From Chromobotia macracanthus (Eukaryota; Chordata; Actinopteri; Cypriniformes; Botiidae): a stretch of DNA of 64,000 nucleotides. Both the position numbers and the translations under genes were made by a program. The stretch spans positions 5,336,501-5,400,500 of the forward strand of contig JAZGTH010000019.1 in the NCBI GenBank assembly GCA_036877525.1, read 5' to 3'. The notes beneath the pieces were generated by a model. The model was not told the DNA's origin. It ran no database searches and was given only the letters and a program-made list of their open reading frames with translations. Position 1 is the first letter of the stretch. The number at the start of each line of letters is the position of its first letter. Of this stretch, positions 1-13,790 are shown piece after piece.

Positions 1-289
1 AGAAATGGCATTGCTCTTACGCATTTAAGATGCACTGCAGAATGAAATCGCACCTTTATGCAATTAATTACGACGGATGCAGTTGCTCTGATTTGACTGC
101 ATTTATTTCTTCTCTCCTTACATTTTTCAAGCGCATCAAATGATCAACAGTCTCAAAAGTGCTGCAAAAAAAACCCAAAACCCAAACAAACAAACATTAC
201 AACTCTACAGCTTGTGATGGTTTACATTAAATGGCATGTAATCAGTTTCCAGAGAACGAAGCGTGTTAAAAGTCGACATTTCACAGCAT

Positions 290-690
290 GACATTAATCG
301 GTGGCTAATCTTCTCGGGAGGCAGGAGGACAGAGACCCCGCGGACGGTAAACGGCCCGCCTAACTCCAGCAGCACGGTCAATACTGGAGGATTCGCCGGT
401 GCTTTGACTCCAATATTTACGTGCTGCTACAGCCAGGCAGCCACACGGCCAAGTTCAGCAGACTTGCTGCATGCTGCTGCCGCTGGTTGAGAACTTTCCT
501 CTTCCTCTCCGTCTTCTCCCCGGTCTGATGTGAAGTCCGTCCCGTCGGTCGTGCCGCAGCACAGCACGGCCTGCACCTCCGTTATAACTCACAAACCATT
601 CTGTGCTGCTACAGTACCGGCAGGCCCCGCGAGGACCGCGCGCGCACGCACGCGCGAGGCGCGCGCTCTCCCAGCCGCACGGGAAGACGA
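290..690. promoter_or_regulatory. CpG-rich island at the left edge
   Basis: The region contains runs such as gcgcgcacgcacgcgcgagg and aggcgcgcgc, in contrast to the AT-rich sequence that follows. Overlapping 75-97 codon frames on both strands are what a stop-poor GC-rich island produces and show no homology. A possible plus-strand donor (GACG|GTAAAC near 345) is noted. The associated gene cannot be named and may lie off the left end. Confidence 0.45.
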
Positions 691-760
691 CGCAGGGATG
701 AATGTCAGTGTGGCTGGATGTTGTAGTGAAATGAAGCCAACACGACATCGAGGATGAAAT

Positions 761-3700
761 AAAAGAGCCTGCCGAGCATATTCAAGTGCCTAATGATTGA
801 AATGAGACACATTTCTTATACTGGGCTGCGTGTTGTTCCTCACGTTGGGTTGCAAGTGCAACAGGACAATGAAAGTATGATGTATATGATACATATGATA
901 AAGGTTCAGCAATCTGGTCTGAAATATTTTTCGGCTTCAGAAAAGCTGACCACTCTCTAATTTTGAAGTGTATTTTTTCTTTGCCTTGTCTTGACATCAG
1001 CTACTTCAGTCTGAGAAATGCAACAATTTAGCCTTTAATGATATCGCACTATTATATTTTTAAAAATAATGTTATATTTCTATCACCTACACTCATCCGA
1101 CCACAAGTTGTGTGTGCTGCTTAACTATTTTAAATCTTGTATTTTTAACAGCACGTTTATTCCACAGTGATGGGAGGATTTTGTGGGAGTACACCATACT
1201 ACAAAATACACATGTATACTCATCATACATGTTACTGTCTGGTCTGTTGTGATTATAGGGAACCTGTTCTGAGTTCAAGGTAAGAAACAAATGGTATTCA
1301 CAACATAACATAACCTGCCTGCCTGTCACTGATCATTCTTACCAGGCAAGTATACATTTCAATTCAAAAGTTTATTGTATCCGCATCTTATGACTGTTAC
1401 GCAACTGTGTGAGTTTACACTTACACAAAAACAAACCATTTCAGTTCTCTATATGTTACGTGTTTCCAATATAATTTTCATATTAAAAATATGACCTTGC
1501 AAGTAAATTCATAATTGTAATTTAAATTAGTCATGACATCCATTTTAAAAAGAAAGCACAAGTACACACAGCAACAACAAAGTTTCATTTTGTTTCATCT
1601 AAGACTATCTTTGAAATTACTCTTGTGCAACACAAGTAATAATTTACATAAAGTGTGAAATAACTGGGGTGACAACACAATCATTTGAGGCATGACTAAC
1701 AGGTTCTACCCCCCACCCCCAGGTTTCTTTTATATTCACTATACACTCATATGCTTTTGTTACAGGTTAGCCAATAAACTTTTGCTGTAACACAAGGGGA
1801 GCATCTGACGGGAGCATCTGCTGTCTATAAGGGTAAAATTACAGGTTATGAAAAGAACCCCATGGACTTCTGGGAAAAAAGTGTTCTTTGACAAAAGCCG
1901 GAAACTTCCCAAATTATAATATTTACTTGTGCTGTTTTCTGCCTGTACACCTTTCACTTTGTTTTTCTTCTTACTGGACATTTTACCATGATATGGAATA
2001 TCTTACATTGTTATTATTAAAGTACAGATATTTTCATGTATTTCAGAAAATAATTTATCTAAAGACAGTTACATTCATTCATTAATTAGTAAAGGCTTTT
2101 CAGTCGGTGATGTACTTACAGTAGCTTCACTTTGTCTTTAATGCTGTGTGCACAATATTTTGAAGTTTTCCTATGAGAAAAGAAAAAGACATTTATAAAG
2201 CAAATTTTGACTTTTTGGTTGTTCAATGTATAATTATAGCTATAATTACTAAAGTATACCCTCTTTATAGTATCCAGTGTATTTTTGATCAGACTGGTGT
2301 GATTACTTTGAGGTTGTATATTATGTGAAATATTGAAGTGAATGAGTTATTTTCTGGTTTGAAGACAAATTCATTTTTGTCATGGCTTGTGACGTGTGTC
2401 AGGGTGTTTGTGTGTGTGTGTTTAAAAAGGAAACTGATAAACATCAAGTAAGGTCTGAACTGAAAGTAATGAAAAGATGTTTAAAAAAAATCTTAACATA
2501 AAAAATATTTTAAGTTAAAAAAACACACTTGACCAAATTCCAAACCAAAGCATGAATAGCCTCATTTAAAGTTTTAATACTAAAGAAATGAATACTTTTT
2601 TATACGTTTTTATTACTTTTATTGGATGGGCTGAAAGTACACAGATCAAGAAATGTTAAAAAAAACATGTCATCATTTTGGCCTAACTACTCAGCAAAAT
2701 CAAACTAGAATTATAATTATAATATATCAACAAATAATTATGACCTGATTAAAGCCTGTTTATTTTTTTTAAGACTGCAGCTTAATAGTTGCTACTTACA
2801 CTAATAACTTTTCAAATAGACACATGGCTCAAGAACGGTGTTGCTGATGTCTCTGTATGTACTGATTCAAACTCAGCATTTCAAAAGAAAAATGTCATGT
2901 ATAATTTGAACACAGACTAAACCAAAAGTGCATAATAGTGTACCTAAACAAAACAGTTAACTAGCAAAAATGACATACCCTGATGATAGGTATGGGATTA
3001 CTACTATTATTCTGACTAGTGTATTTATACGAGGCTGCAGCTGGATGTGTTGTTCCCTGTGACTTTGTATGCCAGAAGTTACCACAGAAAGGGGAAGCTC
3101 CAGTAATTTCTATTACTTTTACAACAGAGCACAGCAGCACATGGGTGTATGTGAAAACACACTCGTGCATGCAAGGTCTGTGGAATGGCACAGAATTAAA
3201 CAATCCTGGATCAACAAAACTGATGGTGTTTAATCCCATTCTTCACACCATTGAAAAGTTTGTGTTTTTGCCTCCACAAGCAGTGTACTCCTCAAAACTC
3301 TTTGCTCATTGCAATGACAAATTCAAGATACAAATATAAATAATGTGAATAAAAAAAAGAATAATTGAAAATAATTATAAAGATGAAAAAGAGAAATGTA
3401 GCATTTCCCATTTTATACACACACACACACACATATAGTACTATGCAAAAGTCTTAGGCCACCATTACATTTCAGCAATGTAATGGGATAATAACAATAT
3501 ATAATTATTTCTCAGTCACTTTATTATAATACAACCAGAAAATACAAGAAAGTTGTATGAAGTATAAAAAAAAAAATCAGTGGCAAATATTTGGTGTGAC
3601 CTCCTCTTACACTGGGTCAACAGCAGAAACCTGCAGCTCTCTTAAACCTAAATGAAATAAAACCCTAATTTCTAATCTAATGATTTAAAGACAGTTTCCC

Positions 3701-6700
3701 CAAAAGAGTTCAACGTGTGCTTAGTGCCAAGAGAGGTCACACTAAATACTGACTTCTGCCTGCAGAAGCCATTTTGTTTTTGTGTTTTTTTTTTATTAAT
3801 CTTGTGCACATATTTCCTGTATTTTCTGTTTGTATCTTATTACAGAGGAGACAGAAAATAAATAAGGGTTATTAAAACTTTGCTTAAACAAAGCTGGTGA
3901 TGGCCTGTGACACAGAACTGTATATATTTTTACAATCTTTATTTCTTTTAGAAACCTGCTTACATTTTCACCAATGCAGGACAACTTAAAAACATTATAT
4001 CGCTTTTGTACTTGAAACATTTCAAGCTTTTTTATACAAACTACTGTCGCAAGCACACACCAGGTACTTTAAATGGACTGAGGAAAGATTCACTGGCCTA
4101 ATACCTTGACAACAGCGCCAGTCCCAGAACAAGTGCTTTTGCCTTGGTAACGTCAGATGGGGCAGCCCCTGGCAGCACACGCAGTGCTAAGAAGAGCTTA
4201 CAATGAAGAGCTCTGCTGTTTGCCATCAGAGAGCCTGCTTGGTGCTGTTTCTCTTAGCAGATAACTTTGTAATTGACACTCAGATCAAGATTTTCATTTC
4301 TGTGTTTTGCATCTAAATTGTCCTTTACAAAGGACGCATGAATACACACCCACGAAAAATCGAGACTCCCTGACGCACTGACAAACAAGCACGCCAACAG
4401 AGGCCTGAAAATCATGTTTTATACTGATTGGTTTACAAACAAGTTATGTCCACATCCCGCAAACGTCACTGACCTTGATAATAAAAGGGGCACGTGGATC
4501 TTGGTTTGCCTTCAAGTACTATAAAGCAACTTATGGGACTCCAGGAGGCCCGTCTATAACTCTGTGCAGAGGCACGTTGAAATGAGCTAACACAAGGGGA
4601 GAAAAACAGCGTGACAGAAACCTCAAACTCATTTTATGACCAGTTCTGCTATTGCATGTGCTTCAAAGAGTCATTCTACAATGTTTACAGGCGTGTCTAG
4701 AGTAAAGAGACAACAATAGAACGGTTAGCTAGAACAGTGCAGCCCTGTTACACTATCTGCGAGAGCTGCTACCAAAAAGATGAAAATGTAATCTGCCTTT
4801 GAAGTCAATGTGCACTTAAAAACAAGCACAGTCCCACATCACAACCAAGGCATTACACAATGTGAAACTTCACAAATGCCTGTAAAAACGAAGAAAGAGA
4901 TGAATTTGTGTAGTGCAAAACCACAGATATGTAGAGATCGTTTTCTTATCGTTCATACAGTAGGCTAAATGTTATTGGCTATTTAAGACAAGCCTGTTGT
5001 TGCTGTGTGAGCAAGTTATAGCATTATTGTATTATGGCTCACGTCATACAACTTAAAAAAAAAAAAGTGGGGAAAATATTTTTAGATATTAGTAGATACT
5101 AAAGTTGTTACATGCCTTTTTACATGTTAGGGACATCCAAATCAAAAGACATAAATAATGGCTCACAGGATCTGCACCTACAGAGTTTTTTATATAGTGT
5201 GGGATGAATCTGAGTCAAATGCAATATTACATAACCATTAACATAAGACAGAAACAGGCATTAAAAGCTTTGGGCATATCACAGGGACCAAATGGATCAG
5301 TGGCCTTTACTGTGTTACATGCACTGCTACTGTCAAATACACAAGGGTTTCCATTTGGTCTCAAGCCAAGAGGTTATGAATCTACAAGCATGCTACAATA
5401 TCGGGAATACCCAGTTTATTTCTGATTCACTCTGTCATAATGAACCAGTACAAGTCATAATGAACTATCAGAATTGTGACTAATATGTTACGGTCACAGA
5501 GACAACAGCTCAGAGAGAACAAGCTAACATTTGCCAAGATCAAGAGGTTAACAGAGCAAGGCGAGGTAAACTTGTTTTTTGTTACAAATTAAAAGTTAAA
5601 ACACACCAAATAGAGTGTTGTTTTTTTTTTTTACAAATTAACACACTGTTAATAGTACTTAACAACCTTTCTGCTATTAAAAATGGGTTTCAGGCCTAAG
5701 TGATAATATCAAACACTCTCTTTGGCCTTGAGGAAATGTGAAGAGAACAAAAAATTCAAAATAAATACGAGATTTAAAGATATTATGTGTAGAAAATTAC
5801 AGGTAGTGTCATTTTCTGATTGGTCACCTAATTTTTTTTATCTTGTGTACCTGCTGCATATGCTTGATGTATAGCATTATTTCAAACTTTGTTTTTTTTT
5901 TTTCAATAAAAATACAATTTTATCACCATCCCTCCTCATTTTACATACATCAAGAAATGTTTTAGGTGTAAAGCAGACAGGCTGGTATAAAGATACACAA
6001 GGCATCTAATGTTTAGCTTAAACCTGAAGACAAACTCTAGTAAAACTGTCTAAGTCAGTCATTGAGCGCAGACTGGACGTTACAACAATCAAAACTAAGA
6101 GATGAGATCATGACCACAATTTTACATACAATTATACACACACATACACACAGATAAGAAAAAGCCTTTGTCCTCACACTGACTATAGATACTAGTGTGA
6201 CCTTGAAATATCTGTGGGGAAACTGACAGGTTTTCAATTTGTTTTTATTAATTTAAACGATTCATTTCACTTTTAATTTTTCAGTTTGATTTTCATTTGT
6301 TTGTTTAAGGAAGTTTGTTTGGGATGTGAATGAGGCGAATGGCTGGATCATACAGGCTCAGCATTCAGTCGTGAAAAGAATTGCTGTTGTTGTGGCTGCA
6401 CAGGCTGTAACTGAGGCAGGTCCCCATGACAGAATCGGTTTCATACATTCCTGATGTTCTTATTCTAGTTTACTGGAAGCTATATCACAACCTAAAGATA
6501 TGACTGACACTTTATCAGATTATAAAATAAATAATATTATGTTGAAATTATGTTAAACTGTGACACCTCGTGTAATGTGTCTTTTTTTATAAATAAAAAT
6601 ATGAGTAAAAGTGCCTACAGCATGTGTTTATTAACTAGGCAAGTATTATATTTAGCTAATATCAATTTTATAACAAAAAAAAATTTAAAAACACCAACAA

Positions 6701-7379
6701 AGTGCAGACATGAGATGAGACTCTCAATCTCCTCTCATTTGTTATATTTGCCACAAATATCCTTCCCAATGGTCACTGGTGACTGAGCTCTTACACCAGT
6801 TACATGACATAGCAAGGCCCACATAAAAACCACGGATAATTTGATCTTGCAGTAAAACAACCACTGCGGCACAATATAGATAATACAAGCTGAAATGATC
6901 CACGTTTATCCTTAAAACATAATATTAAAGCCGTTTGTTGTTTAGATGAACTGCAATATAATGAATGACGACTGAAGAAAAATCCACAAAGTCATCAAAA
7001 GCAACAATGTTGTCACTTTAACACCATGTTCACAAATAACCAAAGAAATATAGACCCTGACTGACTCGAGTCACACTTAGCCTCAAAAAGTCAGAGAAAA
7101 CTAAAATGAGCCCATCAGAATTAGAAATAATCAGATTCTGCGTATAATATAGTTTGTGGAAAGCGTAGTGCATATGAAATGGTTGAAAACATATTACACA
7201 GGAGTAACGTAGCAAGAAATGTGGCAACTGTAAAGTTTTTTATAACAATGTGACCTAGGGATAACGGTGAGACTGTGTTAAAAATATACACTAAAACTGT
7301 ACTCTTGGGTATCTCAGGCTATATTTTGTAGTCTGTTGGAGTGATTGCATTGAGATAATCGCTCATTTTTAATCTAGTT
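761..7379. other. AT-rich non-coding region
   Basis: No exon with convincing splice sites or homology was found. It holds short CA tracts (3416-3434), a transposon fragment at 3430-3625 and a repeat-poor higher-GC block at about 4060-4580 that may be regulatory. The 106-codon frame at 3019-3339 is not recognised. It may be the first intron of the minus-strand gene that starts at 8.4 kb. Confidence 0.5.
3430..3625. mobile_element. Fish DNA-transposon fragment ('tatgcaaaagtcttaggc' type)
   Basis: The segment begins 'ctatgcaaaagtcttaggcc' and later has 'atatttggtgtgacctcctc'. These are hallmark phrases of a very common teleost interspersed repeat. No transposase frame remains. Boundaries are approximate and the class is from memory of the family. 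Confidence 0.4.
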
Positions 7380-8402
7380 GTGGCTCATTTCAATGTCCAG
7401 GTGCGGCACGCCCTCGATCAGACACCCAGCACACCCGCAGACTGAACGTGAAGAGAGCAACACAACCTCAGCAGATCTGCAGCTCACACGGGCTTTTCTC
7501 AACAGGCCTGCATTTTCATTTCCACCCCCACGGCGGTTCAAGACTTCTGTACATTCAGCTCTGTACAAAAACACGCATAACAAAAGCGCCTTATTGTCTC
7601 CGAAATGGAAACGCCGCGTCTGACGCTCGTCAGAGACGTCGATTGTTTCTGTTTTGTCGAGCAGTGCTGCTGAAAACGGGCAAAATTAGAAAGCTAAAAA
7701 AACAGACATGTAGGTGACGGGAGGAAAAACGTTTGACTTATTTTGCGCCTGTGTAGTTTCGCCAACTTACATAACGCAACGAGGTGAAACCGCCGTGCTT
7801 GCAACCGTACCGCTGAAAGTCCAATTCGCATTTCCCAGAAAAGCTGAAAAGTTAAAATCTCTCTTTCTCTCGCAGACCAAAGCCGTCCTCTGTTCTCCCA
7901 TCAGTCCGAGCTCTGTTGATAAACACAAAACAGCCTCATTTTCACTATTATACCTCCCGATCACCACCATCATGAAAGTTTCACGACATGTACCCAACAA
8001 AGCAAGTCGACAGCAGACTCTACCTCTCCGTCTGATGAATGATCAGCTCACTCATGCAACCTTACAAAACGTTTCCAAACGTTACATGAACGCCACAGCC
8101 GCACATTCAGTCCGGATGTAAACAAATGACATTGTGACGTCTCGACTGTGCTCGTTACATTGTGTCACATTGTAACAGCGTCAGATCGGACGAATAAACT
8201 TTTTCTTTTTTCATCATCATCATCATCATCATCATCAGTCTTGCGTGGCTGTACGTATAAAATGGCGCAAAGCGTTTTGGCCAAAATCGGACACGGTGTC
8301 ACCATAATAATGTCGTCTTAAAAAAGCGCACACACCATTGCACCCGAATTCATTTTTATGGGACGAGCTCGCCGGATGAAATTGAGTTTGAGAGATCTTA
8401 CC

Positions 8403-8600
8403 GGCTTACGGGGCTGCTGGTTTGCTCTGTAATCCGACTTCGGTGTCCGATGCGTCCGAGTCTCAGAATGAACGGCGCATCTGCGCCAGCAGCACGTCCG
8501 TTACTCCCGCTCAAAAACATGCACGATAAACAGCGAAACGACCCGATATCCACCACCGCCCGGCCGAATCCCAATCCCAAGACCGTGGGGCATTTTCCAG
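8403..8600 (-). promoter_or_regulatory. First exon and promoter of an unidentified minus-strand gene
   Basis: In the CpG island a strong minus-strand donor (AAGCCG|GTAAGAT, exon end 8402) follows GC-rich, stop-poor sequence. A frame starting MGLGFGRAVVDIG at 8580 is open through the donor, but I do not recognise it and it may be leader. Any further exons would lie to the left; none could be identified in 1-8.4 kb. Confidence 0.4.
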
Positions 8601-8878
8601 AATTTTTCCGTATTTTTCCGCGGGTCGAGCGCTATTTTGATGTATTATTTTTATTAAAAACGTCGCTTTTCCAGATGCGCCGCTGACAACGATAGCCCCC
8701 TTTTCTTCCTCGGCTCCACGAGCGGTCCGTGTCGGTCACTTCTCCGGTCGTCGGGACCGGCTCTCGGGCGACGTTGTCCTCGGATAGGGTCCGATCTCGC
8801 CGTTCTCGGATAATCGGTGCTTTATGTCTGAGGCGAGGCGTCGCGCTCCGTGTTGATGTTATCGTCTCTTACTCGAAA

Positions 8879-8912
8879 ATGGCGCCGAAAGTGACTCTCC
8901 TCATTCAAATCG
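8879..8912 (+). CDS. Candidate first coding exon of an unidentified plus-strand gene
   Basis: ATGGCGCCGAAAGTG in excellent start context (AAA ATG G) opens MAPKVTLLIQI, with a donor ATCG|GTAAGAG directly after. It sits in the same CpG island as the divergent minus-strand donor at 8402, about 0.48 kb away. That is the arrangement of a bidirectional promoter. Downstream exons are unknown. A weak in-phase candidate lies at 14458. I do not recognise the protein. Confidence 0.35.
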
Positions 8913-9384
8913 GTAAGAGCCGCCCACAGCTCGCCCGTGCATGCCGGGAACATGGACTTGAAAACGGTTTGAAGGTGGAAGGTAGAGACGTTTCACGTAA
9001 CGTTTTGTCATCACCGTCCAAATGACACGAAATGATCTTTTATTTTCCGTAATGGCGCGTTAAGCGACGTGAAAGTGTTTAGGGGAGACGAAAACCAAAG
9101 CCAAGGGAGATGTTCATATCTGCGCCCAAAACGGGACAGATATGAGCATCACAAAGCTGAGGGCTCGATAAATCAAAAGCAACCCTTGGTTATCTAATGC
9201 CTGTCATTTCAGCTATTTCATCCACTTCCTTACTGTCAGCTCCCTTTAAAAAACGTAGGTAGGGTGTCCTCTGTATACGCCCTATGCAAACTGATAGTTC
9301 AGTCTCACTGACGCTGTAAAACAGAAGTGAAGTAAAGGTGACATATTTGTCAGGTATGGTAACCCGTACCTGAAATGCGACCTG

Positions 9385-9545
9385 TGCTTTTAACCCATCA
9401 CTGGTGAGGAATGAACACACACCCGGGAGCAATAGGGGGTTAGGTGCCCTCCTCACGGGCACTTCAGTTACTACCTGCCAGCACTGGAATCAATCAGCAA
9501 CCTTCTGTTTACAAGCCTGACTCACTAACTAGTAGGCCACAACTG
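9385..9545 (-). mobile_element. tRNA-derived SINE (minus orientation)
   Basis: On the minus strand it starts GTGGCCTACTAGTTAGTGAG (A-box-like) and continues TTGTAAACAGAAGGTTGCTG (decayed B-box region). It then runs into the CACCTAACCCCCTATTGCTC body typical of a widespread fish SINE. It has diverged from a functional Pol III promoter. Confidence 0.6.
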
Positions 9546-12021
9546 TCCGTTCGCCTCAGAAAAACAGGGAGATCTGATCTGTTGGGTTTTTTTTACTCGG
9601 CAAGCTGCTTTGTGATACATCTGAATGCCCGAATCTTAACAATATCCACACAGAGTCTGAGTTTGTGTGAGAAGGAGACACAAAACCAAAGTTTACCCCA
9701 TTTCTCACAGCTTGTATTATTTGTCGATACCAGTCTTTGATAAACAGCCATCCACATTATAGTAAATTACCTGAATCTGAATTATTCACATGATATCCTG
9801 ATACCAATATATTTTTCACCTACAGTTACAGCATAAGCGATCTAACATGTTTTATTGTAAAATTTTAAAAAGCCTACTTGGTGGGTTTAGTCCTGTAAAT
9901 CTTTATGTTCCCAAAAATATATTAATAATGTACGTTGCATGAGAATAAAACACATAGCAAAAAACTTTACAGTGGACTAACTTCATGCTAGAGAAATGTT
10001 AGACTGTGTGTTGCTATAGATATTACAAAGCTGTGATTTATATTAAAAGGTATTTAGCTAATATAGCACGTTTTGCCTCCGAATGTATCTTTGAAATACA
10101 ATGAGACACAGCACGTGTGGAAGCATATCTAAATACGTGAGCAATTGCACACTTTGAAAGTACCAGTCCAGACATTTTTGCTGGAACTTGGCATTTACAG
10201 GACAAGTATATTTATTGTAAAACTAGTATTAAAAATGCAATTTTGACCACATTAGAATTGTATCACAACAACAAATGTAGCCCATATGGTCCAGGCCCTG
10301 TCTGAAAGTCCATTTAGACAGCCAGCTACATCACTCTTTAAGTTTCTGAATTCAAAACTCCACAAGGTGTCATCTTCATGTCAACAAACCCTCTGCCTTC
10401 ACATTCGCTGTGAACTCACATGCACACACAAACAATACAATCCAAATTACATTCATAACATTCAATAAAAGTGAGTTTTATTTCCTAATCTAAGAGAGGC
10501 TTTAACAAAATTACATGCAATTTTGTATTTTTATGACCATATTAAGATTTGAGGAAGATGTCAATGTAAAAAATAAAAACAGAGCCACCTCTTGTTAAAA
10601 ATTTTGCTGAGTCAGCACATTAGGTTGAGACCGACTATATAGACAGGATCACTACAAGCAGACAGTTTTTGCTCAGTTGTCTGTCTCGCCTCCGAGCCTT
10701 TCATAAGCATGCGGGTCTAATTCTACAGTCGATTACAAAAAGACATGACATAATTTCACTGCAGACATGGTGGAAGACACATTGATGTGTAGCATCTGTG
10801 CTAATTGCTGACCTTAAACGTGTATTAAAAGCCAAATCATGCTGTAGAATATGGAAACTAAAACTGTTCTTACAACATACCATTCATTTTTATTCATGTT
10901 CATAATCTTAAAATTTCAGTTATGAGCGGTGTACAAGTAAAGACAAATGTGTCTGCTGTGAGGCCAGCACACTCCTGCACCTTGTCAAACATGTTTTTTG
11001 TAAGGGTGTGAAAATAGGGGCAGTTGTAAGGGGTGAACTGGAGTGTGTGTGTTTATGAAAGGGTTTTGTTCTCTCATTGAAGGGTCTCGGACCCCCCCCA
11101 GCACCACCCCACCCCACCCCAAAGCCGTCTAAAGCAGCTGCACCCCTGTGATCTCTTTAGTGTGAGGAAAGGGGTGGGAGTATATGAGGGGACAGCCCCC
11201 CCTTTATACAGAGGCCAGAGCCTACACGCTTAAATAACAACATCCATCAAAAGCCAAAAGATGCCTGCAAGTCAGGTCTGAGAACACAACAGCAACCTTT
11301 GACCCCTGTTAAGTGGGCCGGCCTAACAAGGCACAGCCGCGGACTCATGCTGGTTTGTTTGGTTTAACATCATTTACTGATGTTAAGACCCACTGAAGGA
11401 AAGATATACTAAAGTGAATTGCCCCTGATTACATGGCCTACCGATACACACGCAAATTTCACTTCTCAAGGATTTTGTATATAAACAGATATTGAAGGAC
11501 AAGATGATGTGCGCAATAAATTAAATCAGATCACCTCACCGACATCATCTCACAGTAACTGTCAACCAAGCAAGTCTTTCTGCAATAACACCACTACGAC
11601 CATAAACTTAAACAGTGTACATACACTAATTCATGTTTCTGTAATACAACGTTTTTACAAGAAAACTGAAAAACAGGCATGAGTGATACAACCACATTTC
11701 ACGTTTGTTTTTTTATAGACTGGCGTATTGGTTGGTATAAAAGTGAAGATCAGTATAAAAAAGTTACTCATTAACAATTTAGTCAAAACAAACCTAATGT
11801 TTTGCTAGCATGGCCCTATAAATTGTTTATGAACTGTCTTGCCATTACATGGTATTTCATCAACTCTGCCTAATACTGGTATAAAGCTAACATTAGGGCC
11901 TTCTGTAAAGAGTCACATTTGAGCACGTCAACAAACAAACCCCCTCACTGCTGCACGTCTCCATATAGTTTGGTGTGTTTTTAAGCATTTGTATAGCGTG
12001 ATCCACCCCACTGCATTATTT

Positions 12022-12085
12022 CTACATTTACATTTATTCATTTAGCAGACACTTTTATCCAAAGCGACTTACAAGTGCGGAATAC
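12022..12085. mobile_element. SINE tail fragment
   Basis: It contains 'catttagcagacacttttatccaaagcgacttaca' split over the line (12039-12073), a sequence shared by many teleost SINE/LINE 3' tails. The tRNA-like head is absent or too diverged to see. Confidence 0.5.
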
Positions 12086-12339
12086 AACAAGCGAGAGAAC
12101 TAAACACAATAAGTGCTCACAATACAAGTTTCAGACATTGCTCAGAGTATCATATGCCACAACAAGGGAGAGATTTAAAGGAAAGAGGGATGGGAAATGG
12201 AGGGAAAGATTTTTTGTTTTTAAGATGAGGTTCATTTCTAGCCATTAGGATCACGGATAAACATTTTCACATCCTCCAGCAGAGCACCTGGCCACATCTT
12301 TAAGCATTACTCGACCTGACAGTGCGGTTGCACGATTGT

Positions 12340-13562
12340 AAGAAGACGCAACATAAAGCGCAGCCACTTCAGCGGCACGAACTCAAACCCAACCGGAAGT
12401 CCCGCCCCCAGCAGCCTTAACTTCGATGACGTAACCTCTGTCCAAATTTAGAATGTTGTTGATGCCTCAGAAGTTTCTCCTCTGGCTGAGAGCGCTGTCT
12501 GTCATCTGACGTCACGACCATCCTGTTATTATTGTAAACAGTCTACCCGTTCCTTTACCGTCGTCCTCCACCTCACGAAATTCTCCCCCGGTCCTTTGTT
12601 CGCGAAGTAAACCGACTGGCGTTAAAACCGATGCCACGGGCATCACACGGTGGCCGAAAAACAACGCGCCCGTTAATACAACACCGTGAGAATGAGCAAC
12701 ATGTGAGAAAATATTGAATTAGAAACGCACGACGCGTCCCCGTATCGTTTCGGAGCGGCGGAATGCGCCTCCGCTTCGGTGTAGTTGCATATCGTAAAAC
12801 CGGCTTGTGTTTCGCTCAAGCGTTTGGTTGCGCGGTTGACGGCGAATGCAAACCCGAATTAAGCGCGCTTTCATTCGCCGTCCCACCTTTGCAAATGAAT
12901 TGTGGAAAAGTGCAATTGACCTTAGATGACTTCTGCCTCAATCTGCCCCCCATAAGGGCGCATGCATCGCCTTTTGTTGAAATCCTTAACGAAACGCGAA
13001 TCAACATTCATTCAAAAACTAGCGCCCTTCATTTCCAGCCCTAATAGTGAAGCGCGCGATCCGCGCTCGTTGTTCAGCGCCTCCGCTCGCGCACACGCGA
13101 TGTTGGATCAAGCCCGGTAACGCATCGTAAACAACACGGTAACTTTCGTCCACGCATATTTCAACCGCACGGCCAGTGCAACGGAGAAAAACACCGCGGA
13201 CGGCAACTCGATAACAAAGCTTTCGCCCGTCGTATTTCCTCGTATCAGCCAGGAGAGAGCGAGCGGGGCTGGAGACATTGAATAGGCGGCGAAAGAAAGG
13301 CACACACACTACCGGGGTTTATAGCACTTACTTACGCGCTGGAATAACACGGGAAAGTGCAAATCCGGTTACATGCGTACGTCGAGCCACAAAAGCTGCG
13401 GGAAAGATATTCCGGTTGAACTCCCATCACGGTGTCACGGAAGCCCTTCTCTGTCTATATTATTGCAATTACGCCAAGCTTCAAGGAAGTTGTCCTTTTG
13501 TTCCAGCATTTATACATTGCGTCAATGTTGCGAAAAGAGGAGGCGGAGCGGTGGCACTTGGA

Positions 13563-13601
<39 letters not shown>

Positions 13602-13790
13602 TATGTACACAAACCCAGACCCCCACCCTACAACCAGATCGACGGGATCTGATGAGATCACGTGTTCCCCCGCACTGTACCGCTCAACTCGTACGGGGCA
13701 AGATGTGCGCTCACCGGGGTCCGACCCGCGAAGTGCCCGGCAAGTGGCTACGACGAGATCCTCAGAGCACTGACAGCTAAATCGGCTACC
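12340..13790. promoter_or_regulatory. CpG island with a minus-strand first-exon donor
   Basis: About 1.4 kb of CpG-rich DNA contains a very strong minus-strand donor, CAGCGC|GTAAGTAAG (exon end 13336). The exon to its right (13337 to about 13600 or more) would be a first, probably non-coding, exon of a gene running leftwards. It contains TGACGTCA-like cAMP-response core sequences (12429 gatgacgtaac; 12509 tgacgtcacgacc). Stop-poor frames here (for example 13309-13019 minus) have no recognisable homology. Confidence 0.5.
13566..13598. repeat. (GA)n microsatellite in the CpG island
   Basis: About 16 GA units in the 12.3-13.8 kb island. It creates the RERERE tracts in the overlapping open frames. 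Confidence 0.95.

Larger units (their letters stand above)
7380..9060. promoter_or_regulatory. CpG island, probable bidirectional promoter
   Basis: CpG density is far above the AT-rich flanks from about 7.38 kb, and is highest at 8.3-9.03 kb (ggacgagctcgccgg, cgggtcgagcgc, gtcgtcgggaccgg). Outward-facing splice donors at 8402 (minus) and 8912 (plus) support divergent transcription. A (TCA)n tract of about 27 nt (8211-8237) lies within it. The 135-codon frame at 7714-8121 has no recognisable homology and is treated as an island artefact. Confidence 0.6.
9061..12339. other. Non-coding interval between CpG islands
   Basis: Apart from the SINE at 9385-9545 and the SINE tail at 12022-12085, I see only AT-rich sequence, a C-rich tract near 11090-11120 and a purine/pyrimidine-biased block at 11020-11220. 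No exon is supported. Confidence 0.5.

Noticed and set aside
13019..13309. 96-codon minus-strand frame in the CpG island
   Set aside because: Stop codons are rare in CpG-rich DNA. It has no homology and no codon-level signal, and it lies beyond the strong donor at 13336, that is, in the intron.
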